Below are positions 1 to 10,240 of a stretch of DNA of 64,000 bases, piece by piece. Position 1 is the first letter of the stretch; each line of letters starts with the position of its first letter. Under the pieces are notes generated by a model. It saw only the letters and a list, made by a program, of their open reading frames with translations. It was not told the origin of the DNA and made no database searches. The DNA is from Gaoshiqia sediminis (lineage in GTDB: Bacteria > Bacteroidota > Bacteroidia > Bacteroidales > Prolixibacteraceae): the NCBI RefSeq assembly GCF_025907915.1, contig NZ_JAPAAF010000014.1:1-64000 (forward strand), given 5' to 3'. Both the position numbers and the translations under genes were made by a program.

Positions 1-168
1 GACCACCGGAAACCCCGTTTCTGCACGTCGTATAAAATGTTCTTTAAACACGCCGACCCGGTTTTGTCGGATATGGCCGTGCAATGGCAGCAACAACAGC
101 ACGATATGCAGCAAGCTCAACAAAGCCGGGGAAATTACAACGCCTTTTCCGATTTTCTAAAATACTGA
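1..168 (+). CDS. C-terminal end of a probable anaerobic sulfatase-maturating enzyme (radical SAM)
   Basis: An open frame runs from the window edge to a TGA at 166-168 and gives about 55 residues. The stretch CTSYKMFFKHADP resembles the C-terminal tail of anaerobic sulfatase-maturating enzymes (anSME/ChuR), where a late cysteine is followed by a Y-K-x-F-F motif. Those enzymes convert an active-site Cys or Ser of sulfatases to formylglycine with SAM and Fe-S clusters. The radical SAM core lies outside the window, so the call rests on this short tail and on the FGE-like gene 9 bp downstream on the same strand. The very end is rich in glutamine. Another SPASM-domain protein is possible. Confidence 0.5.
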   Translation, partial: DHRKPRFCTSYKMFFKHADPVLSDMAVQWQQQQHDMQQAQQSRGNYNAFSDFLKY

Positions 169-177
169 TCGATTAAG

Positions 178-1113
178 ATGAAGATAAAAGCAACAGTTCG
201 CAGACGTTTCCTGTTCTCATGGGTAGTTTTGTTTTCTGCCTGTACGTCTAACCAACCGTCAGAATCAACTGCTAAAAGCGAGAGTAGCGATGCAGTGGTA
301 AAAAGCATTTCCGAGGTCCCGATAGTTGAAAGTCGAATGGTTTATTTCGAAGGAGGCGATTTTATGATGGGCTCCGATAAGGGAACCCCGCAGGAGTATC
401 CGTCCCATGAAGTGCATGTTCAGGCATTTGAGATTGACAAGTACCCGGTGACAGTGAATGAATTTCGTCATTTTATTGAGGCGACGGGGTACCGAACAGA
501 TGCAGATAAGTTTGGCGATTCTGGCGTTTTCGACCTGAATAGTTCCAGCTGGAAACTTATTCCCAAGGCCAACTGGGAATATCCGTTTGGGCCCAACCAT
601 GCCAAAGCAGAAAATAATCATCCGGTCACTCATGTTAGCTGGAATGATGCGGTAGCTTATGCCTCCTGGGCCGGAAAGCGACTACCGACTGAAGCTGAAT
701 GGGAGTTTGCGGCCACTTGTGGCGGGAAAAGTGCGACGTTTTTCAGTTGGGGCGATCAGTTAGTGGTCAACGGAAAGTATATGGCAAATGTATGGCAGGG
801 CAGTGATTTTTCTACCCAACAGGGAGAGGATGGGTATGTTTTTACTTCTCCGGTTGGCCACTATGGCGAAACTTCCTGTGGAATGTCCGATATGGGGGGT
901 AATGTTTGGAACTGGTGTTCCGATGTCTATAAACCTTACCCTGGAGGTACAGTTGGTAATCCTCTAAATGCAGAATTAAAATCCATTAGAGGAGGTTCCT
1001 TTTTCTTCGATCAGAGTGGTGAACATAGTTACTCTGTAACTGGACGCTCATCCAATACATCAGAAACATCTCTTTTCAACACGGGATTCAGGTGCGCAAA
1101 AAATATTGATTAA
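178..1113 (+). CDS. FGE-sulfatase-fold (SUMF1-like) lipoprotein without the catalytic cysteines
   Basis: 311 residues. An N-terminal export signal ends in LFSAC (Cys22), so this is probably a lipoprotein. Residues 55-308 have the formylglycine-generating-enzyme (FGE-sulfatase) fold: GGDFMMGSD near 59, the EIDKYPVTVNEF strand, HPVTHVSWNDAVAYASW near 148, RLPTEAEWEFAA near 168, GGNVWNW near 240 and a closing NTGFRCAKN. In true FGE the copper-binding cysteines lie in RGGSYMC(x4)C. Here the same segment reads RGGSFFFDQSGE, so the two positions are Phe277 and Glu282. It therefore should not oxidise sulfatase cysteines as FGE does. The fold is also used by non-enzymatic or ligand-binding proteins. 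It follows the probable anSME tail by 9 bp and may be cotranscribed with it. Confidence 0.85.
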   Translation: MKIKATVRRRFLFSWVVLFSACTSNQPSESTAKSESSDAVVKSISEVPIVESRMVYFEGGDFMMGSDKGTPQEYPSHEVHVQAFEIDKYPVTVNEFRHFIEATGYRTDADKFGDSGVFDLNSSSWKLIPKANWEYPFGPNHAKAENNHPVTHVSWNDAVAYASWAGKRLPTEAEWEFAATCGGKSATFFSWGDQLVVNGKYMANVWQGSDFSTQQGEDGYVFTSPVGHYGETSCGMSDMGGNVWNWCSDVYKPYPGGTVGNPLNAELKSIRGGSFFFDQSGEHSYSVTGRSSNTSETSLFNTGFRCAKNID

Positions 1114-1386
1114 ATTTTTGATTGGATTATTTACTTAATCCTAAGAAAGGCATTTCTCCTTGGAAATACGATTTTGGGAATAATGTAATTGATTGAATAA
1201 TAGCGTTTTGTTTGCCGTTTGGACGACGGGTTTACAGGTGTGTTTTCTCGTAGCCGGTAATCAAATTTTTTAAAAAAAACTCTGATGTTTATTACCGGAG
1301 GTGTACCTAGCCCACTTCAAAGAAAACCTGATTTATTCGACAAAGAGATAACTGAAAGTGATTTGCACTGATGCCTGTATTGATGC
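1114..1386. other. Intergenic region between convergent genes
   Basis: The AT-rich spacer lies between the FGE-like gene (plus) and citrate synthase (minus). No open frame with coding character, tRNA or repeat was found. A weak inverted repeat around TTACCGG (near 1256 and 1290) might be a plus-strand terminator, but the stem is imperfect. Confidence 0.4.
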
Positions 1387-1423
1387 TAAAAAGAGGCTGT
1401 CTAAAAAGTATAGGCAGCCTCTT
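1387..1423 (-). terminator. Rho-independent terminator of the TCA operon
   Basis: A perfect 9-bp stem (AAGAGGCTG at 1391-1399 with CAGCCTCTT at 1415-1423) is followed on the minus strand by a run of five T. It sits 26 bp past the citrate synthase stop and ends the aconitase-IDH-IDH-citrate synthase transcript. Confidence 0.85.
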
Positions 1424-1449
1424 CCTCCTCAATTACGGCAATGATTGTT

Positions 1450-2769
1450 TTAGCAGCCACCTTCCTCTCCGGAAGCTTTATCCCGATACCATTTCAATGG
1501 ATAAGAAGACGGGCGCTCAATGGGCAATCCATACAATCTGTCCATAACCAAGGACGCCAATACGCCCAGTGCCCTGGATACTCCAAAAAGTACCGTGTAG
1601 AATGAATATTCTTTAATTCCGTAGTGGTAGAGCAATGCTCCGGAGTAAGCATCTACATTTGGCCAGGGATTGCTGATTTTTCCGACACTTCCCAAAATCG
1701 GCGGAACCACTTCATACAAGTTGTTTACGGTATTGATCAATTTGTCGTGGGTAATATACTTGTCGGCAAATTCTTTCTGCGCGGTGAAACGTGGATCAGT
1801 CACGCGTAATACGGCATGTCCGTATCCTGGCACAACCCGTCCTGCTTCCAGTGTTTTTTGCACATAATCGGCGAGTTGTTCTTTGGTTGGTTCATCCGAG
1901 CCAATTTCATTCATCAATTCAAAAATCCAGTTGATGACATCCTGGTTGGCATACCCATGAAGCGGACCGGCAAGGCCAAGCATTCCGGCTCCCAATGCAT
2001 AATAGGGGTTACTGAGGGCCGAACCTACCAGGTGTGTGGTATGGGCAGATACGTTACCGCCCTCGTGATCGGCATGAATGACCATGTACAAGCGCATCAG
2101 GCGTTTTACTTCATCCGAATCATGTCCCATCATGTGAGCCAGGTTTCCTGCCCAGTCCAGTCTCGGGTCGGGTTCTATGTGTTTGTCTTTGAAATAGTTT
2201 CTGCGATAGATGTAAGCCGCAATACGGGGTAGCCTGGCGATTAGGTTCATGACATCGTCGTACATGAAGTCCCAGTAGTATTTTTTGTTAACGCCAGAGC
2301 GATAAGCTTTCTGGAAAACCGATTCGGTGGCCATGGCTACAATGGCAGCGCTAAATTGGGTCATGGGGCGGGCTGATTTGGGCATTGCGTCAATCACGTC
2401 AAACACATGTTGCGGAACGTGCGAACGGGTTGACCAGTCTTTGGAGATGTTAAACACGTCTTCCTGTTCAGGGATTTCTCCCACCAGCATCAGGTAGTAC
2501 AAGCCTTCAGGGAGAGGTTCTCCTGCCGGGTCCAAACGGGGCAGTTTTTCGCGCAACTCGGGGATGGAATAGCCCCGGAAGGTAATACCGGTGTTGGCAT
2601 CAAGCTTGGAGGTATCGGTGATCAAACTTGGTACGCCCTTCATACCGGTCATTACCTGGCCGATGGTAACATTGGCAATTACTTTATCGGCATGTTCGGT
2701 TTTCAATTTCTGGTACTCACCGATGCATTTGCTCGCTTTTTCGTAAAATCTATTCTTTATGTATTCCAT
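1450..2769 (-). CDS. gltA: Citrate synthase (eukaryote-type)
   Basis: 439 residues. It condenses acetyl-CoA and oxaloacetate to citrate in the cytoplasm. The catalytic residues of the family are visible: His271 in GPLHGYANQ, His318 in GYGHAVLRVTDPRF and Asp373 in PNVDAYSG. HADHEGGNVSAHT near 232 is also typical. The sequence style (GITFRGYSIPE, GGNVSAHTTHLVGSALS) is that of the mitochondrial-like citrate synthases found in Bacteroidota, not of the hexameric E. coli type. It is the last gene of a minus-strand TCA operon, 36 bp after the bacterial-type IDH, and is followed by a strong terminator. Confidence 0.95.
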   Translation of the reverse strand: MEYIKNRFYEKASKCIGEYQKLKTEHADKVIANVTIGQVMTGMKGVPSLITDTSKLDANTGITFRGYSIPELREKLPRLDPAGEPLPEGLYYLMLVGEIPEQEDVFNISKDWSTRSHVPQHVFDVIDAMPKSARPMTQFSAAIVAMATESVFQKAYRSGVNKKYYWDFMYDDVMNLIARLPRIAAYIYRRNYFKDKHIEPDPRLDWAGNLAHMMGHDSDEVKRLMRLYMVIHADHEGGNVSAHTTHLVGSALSNPYYALGAGMLGLAGPLHGYANQDVINWIFELMNEIGSDEPTKEQLADYVQKTLEAGRVVPGYGHAVLRVTDPRFTAQKEFADKYITHDKLINTVNNLYEVVPPILGSVGKISNPWPNVDAYSGALLYHYGIKEYSFYTVLFGVSRALGVLASLVMDRLYGLPIERPSSYPLKWYRDKASGEEGGC

Positions 2770-2805
2770 TTCGTAATTATTTTTATTGATTCGTTATTGC
2801 ATAAG

Positions 2806-4074
2806 TTAATGAATATTTCTGATTATTTCATCAGCAAATTCTGTTGTTGAAAGCAGGGTGGCGCCTTCCATCATGGCATGCAGGTCGGAGGTTACACGTC
2901 TTTTGGCGAATGTGTGTTCCATGGCGTCAAAAATATGCTCAGCAGCTTCGTTCCAGCCAAGGTATTCCAGCATCATCACGCCGGAGAGGATGAGTGAACT
3001 TGGATTGGCTTTTCCGGTACCCGCAATCGTAGGGGCCGTACCGTGGGTGGCTTCAAAAATAGCATAACCGCTATCGTAATTGATATTTGCCCCCGGCGAA
3101 ATACCGATTCCACCAACCATGGCTGCCAGCTGATCGGAGATGTAATCACCGTTCAAGTTCAAGGTGGCAATCACCGAATGATCGTAGGGATGCAAGAGGC
3201 TTTCCTGTAAAAATGCATCGGTAATGACATCTTTCAGGATGACTTTCCGGTCGTGTTGAGCCTGCTCCAGTGCCTTTTTTGCATCCAACAGGCCTTTTCC
3301 CGATTCAATTTGCTGGTATTGTCTCCAGGTAAACACCTGCCCTCCAAATTCTTTTTCAGCTAGGTCGTAACCCCAATTTTTAAACGCACCTTCCGTAAAC
3401 TTCATGATGTTTCCTTTGTGAACCAAGGTGACCGAAGGCAGTTGCCTTTCAATGGCATACTGAATAGCTGCCCGGATCAGACGTTCCGATCCGTCTTTTG
3501 AAACGGGTTTTACCCCAAATGAAGAACTTTTAGGGAATCGGATTTGGGTGGTCACGCCCATTTCCTTCACCAGAAAATCGTAAAATTTTTGGGTCTGTTC
3601 CTCACCGGCCATAAATTCAATTCCGGCATAAATATCTTCGGTGTTTTCGCGGAAAATGTGCAAATCGACCAGCTCCGGGTAGCGGATAGGCGAGGGCACA
3701 CCTTTGAACCAGCGCACGGGCCGTAGGCACACGTACAGATCGAGGGTTTGGCGCAGGGCCACATTCAGCGACCGGATGCCGCCTCCCACCGGGGTTTCGA
3801 GTGGTCCTTTGATTCCTACCAGGTATTCCCTGAATGCTTCCAACGTCTCGTTGGGCAAATAGCTGCCTGTTTCGCGGAAAGCCTTTTGTCCTGCCAATAC
3901 TTCTTTCCAAATTAGTTTACGCTGGCTACCGTATGCTTTTTCGACGGCAGCATCCAGCACACGCTGACTTGGATGGCTGATGTCCTTTCCAATGCCGTCC
4001 CCCTCGATAAACGGGATTACCGGTTTGTCGGGGACTACCAGCCGTTGGTTATGTATCGCAATTTTTTTGTCCAT
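2806..4074 (-). CDS. icd: Isocitrate dehydrogenase, E. coli-type fold, probably NAD-dependent
   Basis: 422 residues. It decarboxylates isocitrate to 2-oxoglutarate. The substrate residues match E. coli Icd: Ser102, Asn104 and Arg108 in [10 protein letters not shown], Arg118, and Arg142 in [11 protein letters not shown]. The coenzyme pocket does not match. E. coli Icd uses Lys344, Tyr345, Tyr391 and Arg395 to hold the NADP 2'-phosphate; the aligned positions here are Thr349, Ile350 (HGTAPTIAG), Ser396 and Ala400. All four NADP determinants are lost, so NAD is the likely coenzyme; this is inferred. The gene begins 1 bp after the stop of the eukaryote-type IDH in the same operon. Confidence 0.93.
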   Translation of the reverse strand: MDKKIAIHNQRLVVPDKPVIPFIEGDGIGKDISHPSQRVLDAAVEKAYGSQRKLIWKEVLAGQKAFRETGSYLPNETLEAFREYLVGIKGPLETPVGGGIRSLNVALRQTLDLYVCLRPVRWFKGVPSPIRYPELVDLHIFRENTEDIYAGIEFMAGEEQTQKFYDFLVKEMGVTTQIRFPKSSSFGVKPVSKDGSERLIRAAIQYAIERQLPSVTLVHKGNIMKFTEGAFKNWGYDLAEKEFGGQVFTWRQYQQIESGKGLLDAKKALEQAQHDRKVILKDVITDAFLQESLLHPYDHSVIATLNLNGDYISDQLAAMVGGIGISPGANINYDSGYAIFEATHGTAPTIAGTGKANPSSLILSGVMMLEYLGWNEAAEHIFDAMEHTFAKRRVTSDLHAMMEGATLLSTTEFADEIIRNIH

Positions 4075-4075
4075 G

Positions 4076-5308
4076 TTAGTTCGCCGAAAGTTTTAGCTGC
4101 AAATTTTCGTCAATCGCATTCAAAAAAGCTTCTGTTGTGAGGTAGTGCTCCTTTTTCAGGTCTTTCTCGTGAATGATCAGTGCCAGGTCTTTAGTCATTT
4201 TTCCGCTTTCTACAGTTTCGATGCAGACTTGCTCCAGCGTTTCGGCAAAATTGATGAGCCTTTCATTGCTGTCGAGTTTTCCGCGGAAAGCCAATCCCCG
4301 GGTCCAGGCAAAAATGGAAGCTATCGGGTTGGTTGATGTTGGATTACCTTGCTGATGCTCCCGGTAATGCCGGGTCACGGTTCCGTGTGCGGCTTCGGCT
4401 TCCATCGTTTGGCCATCCGGGGTAATCAAGGTCGATGTCATCAGTCCAAGTGAGCCAAATCCCTGGGCGACGGTGTCTGATTGCACATCGCCGTCGTAGT
4501 TTTTACAGGCCCACACGAATCCACCTTCCCATTTCATAGCCGCAGCTACCATGTCATCAATCAACCGGTGTTCGTAAGTGATACCGGCTTCGGCAAATTT
4601 CTCTTTGAATTCGGTTTCAAAAACTTCCTGGAAGATGTCTTTAAAACGGCCATCGTATTTTTTCAGAATGGTGTTTTTAGTTGACATGTAAAGCGGCCAG
4701 CCTTTTGCCAATGCCTGGTTCATGCAGGCATGGGCAAAGCCGAAGATCGACTCGTCGGTGTTGTACATGGCCATGGCCACACCGTCGCCCTCAAAATTGT
4801 AAACGTCGAACGATTGTGGCTTGCTGCCGTCTTCGGGCGTGAAGGTGATGGTGAGCTTACCTTTTCCTTTGGTTGTGAAATCGGTTGCACGATATTGATC
4901 GCCAAAGGCATGGCGCCCAATGCAGATGGGTTTTTTCCAGCCCGGAACCAAGCGGGGAATATTATTGATGATAATGGGCTCGCGAAAAACGGTGCCGCCC
5001 AAAATATTGCGGATGGTACCGTTTGGCGATTTCCACATCTTTTTCAGTTTGAATTCTTCCACCCGTGCTTCATCGGGCGTGATGGTGGCACATTTGATGC
5101 CGACCCCGTGTTGTTGGATGGCATGTGCCGCGTCAATAGTCACCTGGTCATCCGTCAGGTCGCGGTTTTCCATTCCCAAATCGTAATATTTGATGTCGAT
5201 ATCCAGATAGGGGAAGATGAGTTTTTCTTTTATGAATGACCAAATAACCCGGGTCATTTCATCTCCGTCCAGTTCCACCACTGGATTTGCTACTTTAATT
5301 TTTTCCAT
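4076..5308 (-). CDS. NADP-dependent isocitrate dehydrogenase, eukaryote-type
   Basis: 410 residues, closest in style to cytosolic/mitochondrial IDH1/IDH2 rather than to E. coli Icd. Visible signatures are ELDGDEMTR near 13, [17 protein letters not shown] with Arg100, [13 protein letters not shown] with Arg132, and [12 protein letters not shown] with Arg313-His314, which are the NADP-binding residues of this family. It makes NADPH and 2-oxoglutarate in the cytoplasm. It lies 25 bp after aconitase and 1 bp before the second, unrelated-type IDH, so both isocitrate-oxidising enzymes are made from one transcript. Confidence 0.94.
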   Translation of the reverse strand: MEKIKVANPVVELDGDEMTRVIWSFIKEKLIFPYLDIDIKYYDLGMENRDLTDDQVTIDAAHAIQQHGVGIKCATITPDEARVEEFKLKKMWKSPNGTIRNILGGTVFREPIIINNIPRLVPGWKKPICIGRHAFGDQYRATDFTTKGKGKLTITFTPEDGSKPQSFDVYNFEGDGVAMAMYNTDESIFGFAHACMNQALAKGWPLYMSTKNTILKKYDGRFKDIFQEVFETEFKEKFAEAGITYEHRLIDDMVAAAMKWEGGFVWACKNYDGDVQSDTVAQGFGSLGLMTSTLITPDGQTMEAEAAHGTVTRHYREHQQGNPTSTNPIASIFAWTRGLAFRGKLDSNERLINFAETLEQVCIETVESGKMTKDLALIIHEKDLKKEHYLTTEAFLNAIDENLQLKLSAN

Positions 5309-5333
5309 TTTTTCGGGTGCGAATTATTATTGA

Positions 5334-7595
5334 CTAGTTATTTTGTTTTTTGATCAGGTTTAAGGCCGAACCAGCTCTAAACCATTCTATCTGCTGCTCG
5401 TTGTAGGTGTGGTTGACGACCACTGTATCCTTGGAGCCATCGGCATGTGACACTTCAATTTTCAAGGGTTTGCCAGGTGCAAAATCAACCAGGTCCAGGA
5501 AGTTGAACGTGTCATCTTCCTGAATTTTCTCATAATCAGTCTCGGTGGCAAAAGTGAGCGCCAGCATGCCTTGCTTTTTCAGGTTGGTTTCGTGGATGCG
5601 TGCAAACGATTTTACGATGACCGCTTTTACGCCCAGGTGACGTGGCTCCATGGCTGCATGTTCGCGCGACGAACCTTCGCCGTAATTGTGGTCGCCTATC
5701 ACGATGGTTGGAATACCGGCTGCTTTGTATGCGCGCTGTACTTTTGGTACTTCATCGTATTCCCCGGTCAGCTGATTTTTTACCTTGTTGGTTTCGCCGT
5801 TGAAAGCATTGACTGCCCCAATCAGCATGTTGTTGGAGATGTTGTCCAGGTGACCGCGGAAACGCAGCCAGGGCCCTGCCATCGAAATGTGGTCGGTGGT
5901 ACATTTACCTTCGGCTTTAATCAGCAATTTTGCTCCGGTTATGTTGTTGCCGTCCCATGCAGGAAAGGCGCTTAACAGTTGCAACCTGCCTGAATCGGGT
6001 GCTACAGCAACATTGACAGAGGAACCGTCTTCTGCCGGGGCTTGATAGCCGGCATCTTCTACAGCAAATCCGTTGCGTGGTAATTCTTCGCCGGTTGGCG
6101 GATCCAGTTTTACTTCCTGCCCGTCTTCGTTGATCAATTTGTCGGTGAGGGGGTTGAAGGTTAAATCACCGGCAATGGCAAGCGCAGTCACCAGTTCGGG
6201 CGAGGCAACAAAAGCGTGCGTGTTGGGATTTCCGTCGGCCCGTTTCGAGAAGTTTCGGTTAAAGGAATGGACAATGGTGTTTTTTTCTCCTTTGTCGGCT
6301 CCTTCGCGGTTCCATTGTCCAATGCAGGGGCCGCAGGCATTCGCAAACACGCTGGCGCCAATTTTTTCAAAAATGTCGATAAAGCCATCACGTTCAATGG
6401 TGTAGCGAACTTGTTCGGAGCCCGGAGTAATGGTGAATTTTGATTTTGTTTTCAGCTTTTTATCGACTGCTTGTTTGGCCAACGAGGCTGCGCGCGAGAT
6501 ATCTTCATACGATGAGTTGGTGCAGGATCCGATCAGCCCAACTTCAATCTTGGTAGGCCATCCGTTTTCTTTGGCCACTTCGGCCATCTTTGAAATTGGA
6601 GTGGCCCGGTCGGGGGTGAACGGCCCGTTCAGGTGGGGTTCCAGTTCATCCAAATTGATTTCGATCAGTTGATCGAAATATTTTTCGGGAGACGCATAGA
6701 CTTCCGGGTCGGCCGTCAGGTGATTTTTGATACCGTTGGCCAGATCGGCTACAGCTGCACGACCAGTTGCACGCAGGTAGCGCTCCATCGATTCGTCGTA
6801 ACCAAAGGTTGAAGTCGTTGCCCCAACTTCGGCGCCCATGTTACAGATGGTTCCTTTTCCGGTTGCTGAGAGCGATTTTGCACCTTCGCCAAAATATTCA
6901 ATGATGTAACCGGTTCCGCCCTTTACGGTGAGCAACCCGGCCACTTTCAGTATCACATCCTTCGGGGCTGTCCAGCCATGCAGTTTTCCGGTCAGTTTTA
7001 CGCCAATCAGCTTCGGGAACTTGAGTTCCCAGGCCATGCCGGCCATCACGTCAACGGCATCAGCGCCACCAACACCAATGGCAATCATGCCCAACCCGCC
7101 AGCATTCACCGTGTGCGAGTCGGTCCCAATCATCATTCCTCCGGGAAAGGCATAATTTTCCAACACTACCTGGTGGATGATGCCTGCTCCGGGTTTCCAG
7201 AAGCCAATGCCGTATTTATTTGACACGGATTCCAAAAAGTCGAATACTTCTTTATTGTTTTGAAGGGCAAACTGCAAGTCGGTACGCCCGCCAACACTGG
7301 CTTGGATCAGGTGGTCGCAATGTACCGTTGACGGAACAGCTGTTTTGGCTTTTCCTGCGTTCATAAATTGCAGTAAGGCCATTTGGGCTGTTGCATCCTG
7401 CATGGCCACACGGTCTGGCGCAAAGTCAACATAGTCGGCCCCGCGTTTGAAGTTCTCTACTTTATCCGGGTTGAACAAGTGGGCATACAAGATTTTTTCG
7501 GAAAGGGTGAGCGGTTTTTGTAACACGTTTCTGGCCTTTTCTATACGAGGGCCAAAATTCCCGTAGGTTTTTTCTATTAATTCCAGATCAAACAT
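5334..7595 (-). CDS. Aconitate hydratase (mitochondrial-type)
   Basis: 753 residues. It interconverts citrate and isocitrate with a 4Fe-4S cluster. The cluster ligands are Cys358 ([11 protein letters not shown]), Cys421 and Cys424 (ACGPCIGQW). Other family motifs are [14 protein letters not shown] near 157 and [15 protein letters not shown] in the swivelling C-terminal domain. Length and sequence style match mitochondrial aconitase (ACO2-like). It is the first gene of the TCA operon. The 223-bp upstream spacer (7596-7818) should hold the operon promoter, but no clear TAnnTTTG element was found there. Confidence 0.95.
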   Translation of the reverse strand: MFDLELIEKTYGNFGPRIEKARNVLQKPLTLSEKILYAHLFNPDKVENFKRGADYVDFAPDRVAMQDATAQMALLQFMNAGKAKTAVPSTVHCDHLIQASVGGRTDLQFALQNNKEVFDFLESVSNKYGIGFWKPGAGIIHQVVLENYAFPGGMMIGTDSHTVNAGGLGMIAIGVGGADAVDVMAGMAWELKFPKLIGVKLTGKLHGWTAPKDVILKVAGLLTVKGGTGYIIEYFGEGAKSLSATGKGTICNMGAEVGATTSTFGYDESMERYLRATGRAAVADLANGIKNHLTADPEVYASPEKYFDQLIEINLDELEPHLNGPFTPDRATPISKMAEVAKENGWPTKIEVGLIGSCTNSSYEDISRAASLAKQAVDKKLKTKSKFTITPGSEQVRYTIERDGFIDIFEKIGASVFANACGPCIGQWNREGADKGEKNTIVHSFNRNFSKRADGNPNTHAFVASPELVTALAIAGDLTFNPLTDKLINEDGQEVKLDPPTGEELPRNGFAVEDAGYQAPAEDGSSVNVAVAPDSGRLQLLSAFPAWDGNNITGAKLLIKAEGKCTTDHISMAGPWLRFRGHLDNISNNMLIGAVNAFNGETNKVKNQLTGEYDEVPKVQRAYKAAGIPTIVIGDHNYGEGSSREHAAMEPRHLGVKAVIVKSFARIHETNLKKQGMLALTFATETDYEKIQEDDTFNFLDLVDFAPGKPLKIEVSHADGSKDTVVVNHTYNEQQIEWFRAGSALNLIKKQNN

Positions 7596-7818
7596 ATGTG
7601 TGGTTTTTTTATCAATTAATTTTCGGTTGAATTTTTACTTCCCTTAACAAAAACAGGGGCTAAAGGTTTCCGGTTACGGCCTCAAGATATCAAAAAATCT
7701 GTTTTAAATTATATAGCTATGTGTATATATGTACTAAAGCAATCATGCCTCTTTTTCAGAAGCCGTCACTCTGGGGTGGGATTTTTATTTTAAACATTAA
7801 CCGTTTTCGCCGGGGGAA

Positions 7819-8829
7819 CTAGAGCACGACCCATTTTTGTTCTGTCGCACTTTTTGCAATGGCATCAATTACCTTCATGTTTCCAATGGCATCGCTGAGC
7901 GGGGTGGGAACGGGAGTATTTTCCAGGATCGCCAGACAAAACGCATCAGCCTGAAGCGAATATTGGTCAACCGGACCTAATTCAATTATCCGCTGTTCTT
8001 CTTTGGTGATGAGTTCAATTTTTGTGGTTTCAGCGGGCGGCGCATTTACCGGAATTTCAACAACAATTTGTCCGCGATCGCCCAGGATGTTGACGCGCTG
8101 GTAGGGCATCAATTGCGTGGAGCAGGTGAATGTGGCCGTTTTCCCGGAACCAAATTTCAACATGCCGGAGGTGAGTCGGTCGGTGCCCATTTGCGGGTCA
8201 AATTCCATCATGCCAACCACTGCATCCGGTTCATCCCGAAAGATAAACCTGGGAAAAGAGATGCAATAACAGCCGATGTCCATCAGCGCACCGCCGCCAA
8301 CTTTGGGTTTGTTGCGGATGTTTTGCGGGTCGGTATTATAATAGGAGAAGAAAGCGTGGATTGTTTTTACTTCGCCAACAGCGCCGGATTCGATGAGCCG
8401 GGCTGTTTCCTTCCATTGCGGGTGAAAACGGTACATGAATGCTTCCATTACTTTCAGGTTGGGAAAGTTTGCAGCTGCCTTGGCCACTAACGTTGCTTGT
8501 TCGGCGTTCATGCCGATCGGTTTTTCACAAAGCACATGTTTCCCGGCTTCAAGCGCTTTCAAGGTCCATTGCACATGCTGGTCGTTTGGCAGTGGATTAT
8601 AGACGGCATCAATATCCGGGTCATTCAGCAGTTCATCGTACGAACCGTAAGATTTTTCAATCGAAAGGTCATTCGCTGCTTTTTGTGCTTTTGCCAGATC
8701 GCGCGAGGAAATGGCTGTTACCAGGCTGAACGGGCTTTGTTGAATGGCCGGGATGACTTTGGTCAAGCCGATTTTTGCGGTACTCAGGATTCCCCATCTG
8801 ATTTTTCGGTTTGCAGAAGTTGCTTTCAT
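7819..8829 (-). CDS. Gfo/Idh/MocA family NAD(P)-dependent oxidoreductase
   Basis: About 336 residues from the chosen start (MKATSANRK). An in-frame ATG at 8880 lies inside the terminator hairpin of the upstream fucosidase gene, so it was not used. The Rossmann N-terminus reads RWGILSTAKIG. The family lysine motif CEKPIGMN lies near residue 96 and a GALMDIGCY motif near 180, as in trans-1,2-dihydrobenzenediol dehydrogenase and glucose-fructose-oxidoreductase-like enzymes. No signal peptide, so it is cytoplasmic. The substrate cannot be read from sequence; a sugar or inositol derivative is likely. It lies downstream of a GH29 fucosidase on the same strand but behind a terminator. Confidence 0.85.
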   Translation of the reverse strand: MKATSANRKIRWGILSTAKIGLTKVIPAIQQSPFSLVTAISSRDLAKAQKAANDLSIEKSYGSYDELLNDPDIDAVYNPLPNDQHVQWTLKALEAGKHVLCEKPIGMNAEQATLVAKAAANFPNLKVMEAFMYRFHPQWKETARLIESGAVGEVKTIHAFFSYYNTDPQNIRNKPKVGGGALMDIGCYCISFPRFIFRDEPDAVVGMMEFDPQMGTDRLTSGMLKFGSGKTATFTCSTQLMPYQRVNILGDRGQIVVEIPVNAPPAETTKIELITKEEQRIIELGPVDQYSLQADAFCLAILENTPVPTPLSDAIGNMKVIDAIAKSATEQKWVVL

Positions 8830-8867
8830 AGGTATTGATTTTTTGTTTTTGATCAGCTTAAAGATAC

Positions 8868-8900
8868 TAAAAATGGCCACCCTGCGAGGTAGCCATTTTA
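8868..8900 (-). terminator. Rho-independent terminator of the GH29 gene
   Basis: An inverted repeat AAAATGGC-ACC / GGT-GCCATTTT runs across this interval and is followed on the minus strand by a run of T. It lies 24 bp after the fucosidase stop and upstream of the chosen oxidoreductase start. Confidence 0.75.
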
Positions 8901-8923
8901 TTCGATTAGTGGGGATAAACCGT

Positions 8924-10240
8924 TTAGATTTCTATTTTCAGGATGGTGTCAACCAGCTGGCGTTTGTTGAACGGGATTTCGATCAGTGTTCCAAATTCGG
9001 TGGTTTTAAAGTTGACTTTTGCCCCGTCGTCGAATAATTTTATGGATTTTATTTTGCTGTTCAAGTTGTGAATCAGCAGATTTTCCTCACTCAATTCCAG
9101 TATGTGCAGGTAAATTGTATTTCCCTTTTGAGTGGTGGCACCCCAGTTTGTTGGCTTTATTGGTCCTTTGCGGGTTCCGTAGATCGTTTCGCCGTATTTT
9201 TCCAGCCAGTTGCCCATAATCATTAGGGTGTCGATGTTTTCGGGCTGGATTTGTCCGTTGGGCATGGGGCCGGTATTCAGCAGGAAGTTTGCCCCGTAAC
9301 CGGCGGCTTTTACCATTGTTTGAATAAGCTGTTTCGACGATTTGTAGCCTTGATCCTTCAGGTTGAACCCCCAGCTGCCGTTCATCGTTTCGCACATTTC
9401 GAGCGGAAGTTCCGAAATGGTGCCGGTTTGGTTGAAACCCATCGTATTTTCGCCGGGAAGGTCTCGTTCGAACATCTGGAAATCTTCGCCCGGAATTGGG
9501 GATTTATGATGGTTGCTGCCAATCAGGGCACCGGGTTGCAGTTTGTGAATTAGCGCGTAGGTTTCGTCCAGGCGCCAGTTGGCGTCCCATTGGTCCCACA
9601 TGCCGTCAAACCAGATTCCGCCCACCTCTCCGTAGTTGGTCAGCAATTCGCTTAGCTGGGCATTCATATAGTCAATATAGGCGTTCCAGTCGCCGCTTTC
9701 CGGACGTCCGGTGTAACCTTTGCCCGTGTTTCCGCGCGGGTAATAATCGGAGTGGTGCCAATCCAGTTGTGAGTAATAAAAGAAAAGCTTGATGCCCTGT
9801 TTGTCGCATTCTTCTTTCAGCTGCTTTAAAATGTCTTTCCCGTAAGGGGTGCGGTCCACCACATCGTAATCGCTCACTTTCGAATCGTACATGGCAAAAC
9901 CGTCGTGGTGTTTGCTGGTGATGGTAATGTATTTCATCCCGGCTTTTTTTACCATTGAAACCCATTCTTCCGGATCAAATTTGGTGGGATTGAAAAAGGA
10001 CGGCAACTTTTCGTATTGCCTAATTGGAATTTGCTTTTGGTTCATAATCCACTCGGCAATGCCGTAATCGCCTCCGCCGGCCATGACCGAATAGACGCCC
10101 CAATGAACGAACAGACCGAATTTGGCGTCCTGAAACCATTCGCGGTTGGCCAGGTTTTCTACCGAGGGTTGATATTTTTCTTGTGCGAAACTCATGTTTA
10201 ACAGAAGGAACATGAATGCTGTGAAAAGTAATTTTTTCAT
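8924..10240 (-). CDS. Secreted alpha-L-fucosidase, GH29
   Basis: 438 residues with a cleavable signal peptide (MKKLLFTAFMFLLLNMSFAQ). It hydrolyses alpha-L-fucosides with retention. GH29 signatures: KFGLFVHWGVYS near 40, TSKHHDGFAMYDS near 109, and GGIWFDGMWDQW with the expected nucleophile Asp212. The C-terminal third has the small beta-sandwich typical of the family. It is probably periplasmic. It stands alone between a divergent octaheme cytochrome operon and its own terminator. A second GH29 lies at 18274-19608. Confidence 0.93.
   Translation of the reverse strand: MKKLLFTAFMFLLLNMSFAQEKYQPSVENLANREWFQDAKFGLFVHWGVYSVMAGGGDYGIAEWIMNQKQIPIRQYEKLPSFFNPTKFDPEEWVSMVKKAGMKYITITSKHHDGFAMYDSKVSDYDVVDRTPYGKDILKQLKEECDKQGIKLFFYYSQLDWHHSDYYPRGNTGKGYTGRPESGDWNAYIDYMNAQLSELLTNYGEVGGIWFDGMWDQWDANWRLDETYALIHKLQPGALIGSNHHKSPIPGEDFQMFERDLPGENTMGFNQTGTISELPLEMCETMNGSWGFNLKDQGYKSSKQLIQTMVKAAGYGANFLLNTGPMPNGQIQPENIDTLMIMGNWLEKYGETIYGTRKGPIKPTNWGATTQKGNTIYLHILELSEENLLIHNLNSKIKSIKLFDDGAKVNFKTTEFGTLIEIPFNKRQLVDTILKIEI

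Noticed and set aside
1391-1423. GAGGCTGTCTAAAAAGT looks like the end of some Bacteroidota insertion sequences
   Set aside because: It forms a compact hairpin with a T run right after citrate synthase and no transposase or second end is present, so a terminator explains it.
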